Shown here piece by piece: positions 46,603-54,004 of a DNA stretch of 64,000 nucleotides; position 1 is the first letter of the stretch, and each line of letters opens with the position of its first letter. The stretch spans positions 62,001-126,000 of the forward strand of contig NZ_WNKG01000011.1 of assembly GCF_010119245.1 (NCBI RefSeq). The letters run 5' to 3'. The position numbers and the translations under genes are program-made. The DNA comes from Cyclobacterium salsum. Its GTDB lineage: Bacteria; Bacteroidota; Bacteroidia; Cytophagales; Cyclobacteriaceae. Under the pieces are notes generated by a model. It was not told the DNA's origin. It did not search any database and saw only the letters and a list, made by a program, of their open reading frames with translations.

Positions 46603-48147
46603 TCACATCGACGGGGCTTGCCAGCCTCCCAATTGATCTTCTAAATATTCAGCAACCGCCAATACTTTGTGATCCTGGAAAGGCTGTCCAACAATCTGAA
46701 CACCTATAGGCAAGCCTTCTTTGCTCGTTCCTGCTCTTACGACTGCGGCTGGCCAACCCGTAAGGTTGAAAGTTCCCATATAGCCATATTCGTCAGCAGA
46801 CCAGGATGATTTCTCAAACACATCCGGATTAGGGGCCGCTCCGTCGAAATGAACCGGGCAAATGACTATGTCATACCCTTGCATCCATTGCAATAGCTTG
46901 CTGCGACAGGCATCCAGCTTTTCCACCAATTCGGTAAATGCCCCTGATGATATGGCCGTAGATGGATCCGATAATCGAAGGAGCGGATGCGTTTGCGTAG
47001 TGCCGTATTTTTCAGTCAGCCTACTCACCCAGGCCCGCCCATCGGCACCAAAAAGCTCATACCGAACCTCCTCGGCTTCCTTGATTTCCTCAATGGGAGC
47101 ATCTTCCTTAAGTTGTATCCCCGCCGACTCCAAAGAGGCGACAGCTTTTCCAATGGCCTCCACGGTTTCTTCGGAGCAATCCTTGGAGCTTCCATGCTCG
47201 ATAAACCAAGCGTATTCTAGATTTTTTATCTGAACAGATTCCGGATCATTCCAGGGAACGGGATGAATGGCTGCATCAATCTGATCCGGTCCAAGAATGA
47301 TCGGAAGAATAAGTTTCAAGTCTTCCACATACCGGGCTAGTGGTCCAAGCACTTGATAGGCATCGAATAGGCCACCATAGTCTACTATGTGACCGGTACG
47401 CGGGACCAAACCCGTTGTCGGTTTGATACCGGCAATTCCGTTGAAGTGAGCAGGCCCCCTGATACTACCGCCAAAATCCGACCCGATGTCAAAGGGTGAA
47501 CCTCCAGCCGCCACGATGGCTCCCGCCCCGCCACTGCTTCCTCCGGGACTATACCCCTCCTTATAGGGGTTACTCGTCATACCATAAATCAAGTTGGCGG
47601 TGGTTCCAGACAAGGTAAATTCCGGCGTATTGGTTTTACCCATAAGAATGGCTCCGCTGGCACGGAGCCTGGCAACTATTGTAGCGTCTTTTGCAGGAAT
47701 GTAATCCTTTCTGCCCAAGGTGCCTCCTGTGCTTATCACTCCAGCTGTCTCCAGGGAATCCTTAATGGTCATCGGAACACCGTGCAACGCTCCCGTCACC
47801 TTTCCTCCTGCCAGGAGCTCATCCGCCTTTTTAGCTTCCTCAAGTGCTCGCTCTTTACAGGTTAATACAACTGCATTGATCTGGGGATTGACTTCTGCGA
47901 TCCGATTGTACATGGTAGTAACCAGTTCGACAGAAGAAATTTCTTTGTCCCGAATCATCTGAGCCATCTGAACTACAGAAGCAAACTTGAGGTCTTCGGT
48001 GCGGTGATTCGATTTATAAAAACGAGCTGATTTTTCGTAAGCGGTTGCGGTAGTTACGGGAGGCTTCAACCCAAGCCCCCCGCTACCAAACAACATAAAA
48101 GACGAACTTATAAAATCTCTCCTGCTATTTTTCTTTTTTAATGTCAT
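46603..48147 (-). CDS. Tat-exported amidase-signature hydrolase (amidase 5)
   Basis: The 514 residues start with a twin-arginine signal (NSRRDFISSSFMLFG). The triad is complete: K129 (GVPMTIKDSL), S204 (PGGSSGGAG) and S228 (GSDFGGSIRGPAH). The GSDFGG sequence and the region FDAYQVLGPLARYVEDLK set it apart from amidases 2-4. It is the first enzyme gene after SusD, 32 nt downstream. Confidence 0.94.
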   Translation of the reverse strand: MTLKKKNSRRDFISSSFMLFGSGGLGLKPPVTTATAYEKSARFYKSNHRTEDLKFASVVQMAQMIRDKEISSVELVTTMYNRIAEVNPQINAVVLTCKERALEEAKKADELLAGGKVTGALHGVPMTIKDSLETAGVISTGGTLGRKDYIPAKDATIVARLRASGAILMGKTNTPEFTLSGTTANLIYGMTSNPYKEGYSPGGSSGGAGAIVAAGGSPFDIGSDFGGSIRGPAHFNGIAGIKPTTGLVPRTGHIVDYGGLFDAYQVLGPLARYVEDLKLILPIILGPDQIDAAIHPVPWNDPESVQIKNLEYAWFIEHGSSKDCSEETVEAIGKAVASLESAGIQLKEDAPIEEIKEAEEVRYELFGADGRAWVSRLTEKYGTTQTHPLLRLSDPSTAISSGAFTELVEKLDACRSKLLQWMQGYDIVICPVHFDGAAPNPDVFEKSSWSADEYGYMGTFNLTGWPAAVVRAGTSKEGLPIGVQIVGQPFQDHKVLAVAEYLEDQLGGWQAPSM

Positions 48148-48179
48148 ATCAACTATCTGTTTTGGTTCAAACGATCTTA

Positions 48180-49658
48180 TTACTTATCCCACCACACTCT
48201 GGTCAGGAGATCATCTGTACCTTGCCTGGCTACTGCAGCCTCATAGTTGGACTTATTCAAATTGATTTCACTTGGTGGATAGCCCCTTCTTCTAGGAATA
48301 CCATCTATAACAGCATCTTTGGCGATTTCCAGCTCGGGAACCTCCAACCTGCGCCATTCGCACCAAGACTGAACCCCCTGCATATAGAAAGAAATCCACT
48401 TTTGGTTTCCAATGGATTTAATAGGATCGGAGGTATCATAGACTACTTCTTCCTGAGCCAGATAAGCAGCAATAGTCTCAGGGTCTGAAATCCCCCATTG
48501 CTCCATAGAGGCGGTGATGGCTGTGGTGTAGTAATCAGAGGCACTCCCTGTTATCCAACCCCGTTCAGCCGCTTCTGCCAGGATAAAGCCGACCTCGGCA
48601 TAGGACATAATAGTAAATCTTGAAGTAGGTTGTAATATGTTTTCGGCATCCGGCCAGGACACGGCGAAATCACTGATAGCACTCCCGGATGCCACATCAA
48701 GCCCCACAGGCTGGCCTATGTATCCTCCCCCTAAATCCTGGTTGAAAGCCACGTCAGCATATTTTTCCAGCCGTGGGTCATCGAGTGATTTGAGCATGTC
48801 TACCAACGTGCTTCCTACACCATAGTTGGGAACGCTCAATTCAAATCTAAAATACCAGGGGTTGTTATTGGGTTGAGATTCCAGAAATTGGTAAAAAGCA
48901 TTATCCTCAACAGAATCCATTGGTCCTGCCGCAAATGCTTCAGCAAGCGCATTTGCAGCGACTCCGGGAGCTACTTTAGACAAACGCAGCGCTACTCGCA
49001 TCTTGAGGCTGTTTGCAAACTTTAACCACTTTTCCATATCCCCGTGGTAAATAATATCACCAGAGATATCCCCATCTGCTACATCAATCATTTCGACCGC
49101 CTCGCTTAGCTCCTTGAGCAAATCCATATAAATGAATTCCTGTGTATCGTAGATCGGAAGGGGAAACTCATTTCCCTGCAAGGTCTCCGTGTAGGGAACA
49201 TCGCCCCATACATCCGTAATGTTCTGGAATGCCCAGGCTTTAAGAATCCTGGCCACTGCTATCTGGTTATTATTTGGCCCTGAGAGCGCTGCATTGGTCA
49301 TGGTTTCCACATTACTATTGAGTGCTATGATCTCCTGCAAATCCCTCAAGCCATTCGTATAAAACGTGGAAAAATCCTCCTCAACGGTTGCGTAGGTGTC
49401 CGTAGTCCCTCCCCTTAAACTAGCCATTTGTTGCGTGTAAACCATCGCAGGCAGTCCTACTCCATTGAGTTCGTTATGATTCCCAAATATATCTGCCACC
49501 AATTCCCGCTGAGCACCAGTCAGCAGGCTTGATGTCGGCACTACTACAGGCTGGTTGGGATCGATATTCAATTCCTCAAAGCCCTCTGTACAAGCAGACA
49601 GGAAAATTGAAAACCCCGCAGCCAGCACGATCAAATTTGTATTGATTATTTTTTTCAT
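48180..49658 (-). CDS. SusD/RagB-family outer-membrane lipoprotein (second pair)
   Basis: The 492 residues begin with a lipoprotein signal ending at C23 (GFSIFLSACTEGFEELNIDPNQP). The SusD-like helical layout shows in ARILKAWAFQNITDVWGDVPYTE and IIYHGDMEKWLKFANSLKMRVALRLSKV, and late in WISFYMQGVQSWCEWRRLEVPELE. It is the same SusD subgroup as the first pair but only moderately similar, suggesting that the two pairs handle different ligands. It lies 80 nt after its SusC and 32 nt before amidase 5. Confidence 0.93.
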   Translation of the reverse strand: MKKIINTNLIVLAAGFSIFLSACTEGFEELNIDPNQPVVVPTSSLLTGAQRELVADIFGNHNELNGVGLPAMVYTQQMASLRGGTTDTYATVEEDFSTFYTNGLRDLQEIIALNSNVETMTNAALSGPNNNQIAVARILKAWAFQNITDVWGDVPYTETLQGNEFPLPIYDTQEFIYMDLLKELSEAVEMIDVADGDISGDIIYHGDMEKWLKFANSLKMRVALRLSKVAPGVAANALAEAFAAGPMDSVEDNAFYQFLESQPNNNPWYFRFELSVPNYGVGSTLVDMLKSLDDPRLEKYADVAFNQDLGGGYIGQPVGLDVASGSAISDFAVSWPDAENILQPTSRFTIMSYAEVGFILAEAAERGWITGSASDYYTTAITASMEQWGISDPETIAAYLAQEEVVYDTSDPIKSIGNQKWISFYMQGVQSWCEWRRLEVPELEIAKDAVIDGIPRRRGYPPSEINLNKSNYEAAVARQGTDDLLTRVWWDK

Positions 49659-49738
49659 TTCAGTATTTCTTAGATGTTAAACTATTGTTGTACAAGGGGA
49701 TAGTAGAAAATCCCTGCACACTGCATCGCCCAAAAATA

Positions 49739-52700
49739 TTATAGCTTTATGTTGATGTTAAAACCAATCACCCTGGGAGCAGGTAAAGATGCTCCTTCTA
49801 AACCTTGCATATTGCTCGACCCATAGGCTATCTCTGAGGGGTCAATATGAGGCACATTGCTATGCAATAATGCTACGTTTCGGGAAAAAATGGAAAGTCT
49901 AAGGGCAGTTATAAACATATTGTTCAGCATGCTGCTGGGCAAACTATACCCTAATCTGACTTCACGTAATTTGACATAGGAGGCATCGTAAACATTTAAC
50001 CCGTCCAGACTGTACTGCTGCTTTAAATAATTTTGGGCCTCCAGGTATACCGTATTGGCTTCTCCGTTTTTGAAAACAGCCTCCGCTTTTAATCCTCCTC
50101 CCTCTGAAACGGGGTCTCTCATGGGAACACCTCTGTCATTATCCCCCACAGACTCAATAAACTGACCGTTTGCAATACCATTTTGAACGGTTTCGGACCA
50201 AAAACTGCCTCCGGACTGAAAATCGATCAGCGCACTAAGGCTAATCCCCCGATAGGTAAATGTATTGGAAAAACCACCCGTCACGTCCGGCATGATGTTC
50301 CCTACTACCTCTCCTGGGTTTCGTAGGTAAAATCCATTGCTTCCTACGATTGGCTTCCCGGTTTCTTCATGATAAATTACGTTAGGCGTGATAATTGTTC
50401 CGTAGGGTTGTCCCACTGTTGCATTGACCGAATTAGTGCCGTCCCGGCTACCTAATTCAAAATTATCCTGGCCTTCGGCAAGCTCCAGGACCATATTCCG
50501 GTTTCGGGCCAGGTTAAGGTTTACATCCCAGGAGAAATTGCTTCGATCCACCGGGGTACCCTTAAGCATTACTTCGATTCCTTTGTTTTCCATTTCTCCC
50601 GCATTTACAATCAGTGATTTAAATCCGGTAGTAGATGAAACAGGAAGAGCAAGAATCTGATTGAAGGTATTCACTTTATAAACGGTGAAGTCCAACCCAA
50701 TTCTGTTTTCCAAAAACCTCAAATCCAGGCCCGCCTCAATATTCGAAACGATCTCTGGTTTCAGGTTACTGTTTTTAAATACGTCATCTACGGTGAATAC
50801 GGAGGTATTGCCGTAAGGATCGCCGTTTGCATAGGTATTGATCAAACGATAGGGATCCGTATCGTTCCCCACCTGTGCCCATCCGATCCTCATTTTACCA
50901 AAGGAAAAGAAATCGGCTCCGGTCATCAAATTGGAAAAAACAAAGCTGCTGGAAACCGCCGGATACAGATAGGAGTTATTATCGACCGGCAGCGTGGAAG
51001 ACCAATCATTTCGAAGCGACGCTTCGAAAAAGAGGTAATCCCTGTAGCCGATATTACCGCTCGCATAGACACTCTGAACCTCCCGCTCAGATGTAAAGTC
51101 TCTGATCTCCGGACGCTGAAGGGATGCCATCAGATTGTAAAAATTGGGCACGCTCAAGCCCCCCTGGGTTCTTGTATAGTTATTTTTGAAGGTATTTTTC
51201 CTGATATTTCCACCAAAGGTAACTCCCAGACTAAAGTCGTCTCCGAGGTCTCCATTATACTGACCCAGTAGCTCAAAGTTATCCTCCCGGAAATGATAAA
51301 GATCTTTTTCATAAGCATTTTGAAGGTACCCTCCTATTGATGCCCTGTCTTCTCTTGTGTCCGTGTAGAAATCGGTTCTGGCAAAAAGCGTCAAAGATAG
51401 TTGCGGCAGGATCTGATAAGAGATATTTATATTCCCAAACACTCTATCCTTTAAGTCATTATTGTAGCTTTCGTAAAGGGTAAAGTAGGGATTATTGTTA
51501 TAACTCTGTTCCAAATGGCGTCCCAATCCTTGGGTATTCCAGGTCATATGGTAATACCTGTCTGATTTATAGTCTCGCATTCTGGCCGGATCAATCTGCC
51601 GTTGTGTCCAGGCATACCAGTAGGTTAAAACATTTACGGGTCTTTCGGGAGACCAATCTCCTGTGGCAGGTCGACCTAACGCCTCTGTTCGTACGTAATT
51701 GATTTTCGCCCCGGCTGAAAACTTATCAGAAAGCTGGCTATTTGCGCTTACAGCAATGGTATTCCTATTCAGAGAGCTGTTAGGCATGGTCCCCGTCTGG
51801 TCCAGGTTGGTATAAGATAGCCGAAAGGAGCTCTTGTCATTGCCTCCACTTATCGACACATTATTGGATAAGGTGACTCCGGTCTCAAAGAAATCTTTAA
51901 TGTTATTGGGTGTCGCCACCCATGGACGTACTTCACCATAGTTGGGTTCTCCTGGATACATGCTGTCCCAATGCCGTACCAAGGTACCATCAAATCGTGG
52001 ACCCCAACTGTTATTCGCATTGGTATTGACCACTTTATAGGTTTGCCCATCTAGCGGGTCCACGGCTTCATCAAAGGTAAGTGCAAAACCACCCCCGTAC
52101 TCATTCTGCATTTCTGGTAGTAAAAACACATTGCTGAACATGGTGGACGAATTGATGCTTACGCCGATTCCTTTCCGGTTCTCACCACTTTTGGTCGTAA
52201 TCAAAATGACACCATTGGAGGCTCTGGATCCATATAAAGCGGAAGCACTTGGTCCTTTTAACACAGAAATAGATGCGATGTCGTCGGGATTAATATCTTG
52301 AGCTGCATTGCCATAATCCCTACCGCCATTTCCAGCTACCTGATCGTCGGAATTGTAGTTGGAATTATCTATTGGGGTCCCATCCACTACAAATAACGGC
52401 TGATTATTGCCGGAAATTGAATTAATTCCCCTGATAGTAATACGAGAAGAACCTCCAATATTTCCCGAAGAATTTGATATTTGAACTCCGGCGATTTTTC
52501 CGGTAAGGGAGTTGACGATATTGGTTTCTTTAGCCTCATCCAGCCCCTGTGTATCTACTTGCTGAACGGTATATCCCAAAGCCCGTTCATCCCGCTTTAC
52601 CCCCAATGCGGTAACGACCACTTCGGACAAAGCAGTTTCTTCCGAGCTGAGTGAAATGGTAATATTACTTTGGTTGCCTACCTGGACTACTTTTTGATTG

Positions 52701-52978
52701 AAGCCAATAAAGGATACTTCCAATTCATTTTCAGATTCCAATAAGTTCAAGGTGAACTCACCATTAATGTCCGTTGCTGCACCTTTTGTTGTGCCTTTCA
52801 CAAGCACACTGGCTCCGGGAATAGATTCTTCATTTTCGTCAATTACTTTTCCAGTCACAGTCCTTTCCTGTGCATGAAGTGAATTAAAAACGAAACATCC
52901 AATTAGAATTAGAATAGCCATCCCCAATGGTCTAATTCCAACGGAAGGTTGTTTCCTTGCGTGAGTAAAATTTTTCAT
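49739..52978 (-). CDS. SusC/RagA-family TonB-linked outer-membrane transporter (second pair)
   Basis: The first gene of the nine-gene operon, 1079 residues. The signal ends near NSLHAQ. A carboxypeptidase-regulatory-like domain follows (RTVTGKVIDENEESIPGASVLVKGTTKGAATDINGEFTL), then a plug with SLTGKIAGVQISNSSGN, RITIRGINSISGNNQPLFVVDGTP and ISVLKGPSASALYGSRASNGVILITTKSG, then the barrel ending in PAPRVIGFNINIKL. The start ATG follows the 10-mer CCACTAACAA, as it does for the other SusC. Its leader is about 200 nt long, with a TATATTTG -7 candidate at 53195-53202 and a TCCGGA hairpin nearer the start codon. Confidence 0.95.
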   Translation of the reverse strand: MKNFTHARKQPSVGIRPLGMAILILIGCFVFNSLHAQERTVTGKVIDENEESIPGASVLVKGTTKGAATDINGEFTLNLLESENELEVSFIGFNQKVVQVGNQSNITISLSSEETALSEVVVTALGVKRDERALGYTVQQVDTQGLDEAKETNIVNSLTGKIAGVQISNSSGNIGGSSRITIRGINSISGNNQPLFVVDGTPIDNSNYNSDDQVAGNGGRDYGNAAQDINPDDIASISVLKGPSASALYGSRASNGVILITTKSGENRKGIGVSINSSTMFSNVFLLPEMQNEYGGGFALTFDEAVDPLDGQTYKVVNTNANNSWGPRFDGTLVRHWDSMYPGEPNYGEVRPWVATPNNIKDFFETGVTLSNNVSISGGNDKSSFRLSYTNLDQTGTMPNSSLNRNTIAVSANSQLSDKFSAGAKINYVRTEALGRPATGDWSPERPVNVLTYWYAWTQRQIDPARMRDYKSDRYYHMTWNTQGLGRHLEQSYNNNPYFTLYESYNNDLKDRVFGNINISYQILPQLSLTLFARTDFYTDTREDRASIGGYLQNAYEKDLYHFREDNFELLGQYNGDLGDDFSLGVTFGGNIRKNTFKNNYTRTQGGLSVPNFYNLMASLQRPEIRDFTSEREVQSVYASGNIGYRDYLFFEASLRNDWSSTLPVDNNSYLYPAVSSSFVFSNLMTGADFFSFGKMRIGWAQVGNDTDPYRLINTYANGDPYGNTSVFTVDDVFKNSNLKPEIVSNIEAGLDLRFLENRIGLDFTVYKVNTFNQILALPVSSTTGFKSLIVNAGEMENKGIEVMLKGTPVDRSNFSWDVNLNLARNRNMVLELAEGQDNFELGSRDGTNSVNATVGQPYGTIITPNVIYHEETGKPIVGSNGFYLRNPGEVVGNIMPDVTGGFSNTFTYRGISLSALIDFQSGGSFWSETVQNGIANGQFIESVGDNDRGVPMRDPVSEGGGLKAEAVFKNGEANTVYLEAQNYLKQQYSLDGLNVYDASYVKLREVRLGYSLPSSMLNNMFITALRLSIFSRNVALLHSNVPHIDPSEIAYGSSNMQGLEGASLPAPRVIGFNINIKL

Positions 52979-53015
52979 AATTTGTTAGTGGTTAGTGTAT
53001 AATAAAACTGCTCTT

Positions 53016-53031
53016 TCCGGATTACTCCGGA
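53016..53031 (-). promoter_or_regulatory. TCCGGA-TTAC-TCCGGA hairpin in the second SusC leader
   Basis: Two copies of the palindrome TCCGGA, 4 nt apart, can form a 6-bp hairpin or a double operator 38 nt upstream of the SusC ATG. Confidence 0.35.
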
Positions 53032-53950
53032 TGTAGAATAGGCAATTTTGAGTTCAGGCTTGAACGATTATTCCGGGTAGGGCTAAATTGGGGTGGTAAG
53101 AAGGTGAGTTAATCAGATAACAAAAACAGTAGGATTGTAATGTCTGGATCTAATTAAATCTTTAGATTTGGGCAGCTGCTAAGTCCTTCTTGATCAAATA
53201 TATACGCAAGGAGGAAAACAAAAAAATAAACCATCTATTATTTTTTTAAACTAAGATGTCAATCATTTTATTTTAATAATGCTTAAATTAAATTTTTTAT
53301 TATTTTAATTATTATTTTAAATTTTTGATATCTTATTAATTCAAAATAAAAATGATATATTTATTTACTTTTCATTCTAGTTTATTTTCATATTTTTTCT
53401 ATTTTAAGTGTTTTTATAAACCTAATTTTACTTTTTTACTGTTTTTAGGATACTTTTAGGTTTTATTTTTACCCTTATTTTATATCCTACATCCTTTATT
53501 AATACTAATACGTTATTTTTTTAACTACAGGTACCTTTTTTATATTAAAATCTTTAATTTGCTTAAATAAAGTTTTAAATTCTGTTTATAGGTATTTCAT
53601 GTTATTTTATTCGTATTTTTAACTATTTAATTATTTTCGATCAATCTTTTTTACTTATCAAAGTTTAAATTAGGCTATTCAAATTTTTTGAGCGTTTAAG
53701 ACAGCTTTCTATCGGCCAATGGCTAAAATGGTATTCCAAATGATATTCGTTATTTCACTTTGAAGAATTCCGAATGGAGTATTAGTTCTGATCTTGCCCC
53801 ATGTATCGGGACGGGCCGAAATATTTGAAAACCGACTTAGAAATGAGTAGTTGTAAACTGAATGGAAAGCGAAAAAAACAATGCATTCCCAGCAGAGACA
53901 TAAAAGGATTTGGTTGGGTTATTGGAAAAACCCCCAACCAATAATAGGAG
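53032..53950. other. Long intergenic region upstream of the amidase operon
   Basis: There is no credible gene. From about 53215 to 53700 the sequence is extremely AT-rich with long T runs, like the region in front of the first SusC. A 9-bp perfect inverted repeat, TTGGTTGGG with CCCAACCAA, lies at 53910-53941, next to the terminator of the OmpA-family gene. The minus-strand promoter candidate of the operon is listed separately. A 130-residue open frame from 53881 runs over that terminator and into the OmpA-family gene, so it is not called. Confidence 0.5.
53195..53222 (-). promoter_or_regulatory. Candidate promoter of the amidase operon
   Basis: On the minus strand TATATTTG (53195-53202) matches the -7 consensus. 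A TTTG (53219-53222) lies 16 nt upstream of it, somewhat shorter than the usual 19-21. It predicts a 5' leader of about 210 nt, common for SusC operons. Confidence 0.4.
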
Positions 53951-53986
53951 AAACAAAAAAAGGAGCTGAATCAGCTCCTTTTTTTT
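53951..53986 (-). terminator. Intrinsic terminator of the surface-adhesin operon
   Basis: It has the same AGGAGCTGA/TCAGCTCCT hairpin as at 36681, flanked by A and T runs, 19 nt after the OmpA-family stop on the minus strand. 35 nt are identical between the two sites. Confidence 0.88.
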
Positions 53987-54004
53987 ATTTAAATAGATAC
54001 TATC

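Noticed and set aside
37016-48147. Amidase genes as GatA subunits of the tRNA amidotransferase
   Set aside because: There are several copies with export signals, no gatB or gatC nearby, and they sit next to SusCD genes.
41705-48147. Tandem nucleotide repeats or a CRISPR-like array
   Set aside because: The similarity is at the protein level between paralogous genes with diverged DNA; there are no short regular repeats with spacers.
31133-52978. An ordinary polysaccharide-utilization locus
   Set aside because: There is no glycoside hydrolase, polysaccharide lyase, carbohydrate esterase or sulfatase; the only enzymes are amide hydrolases.
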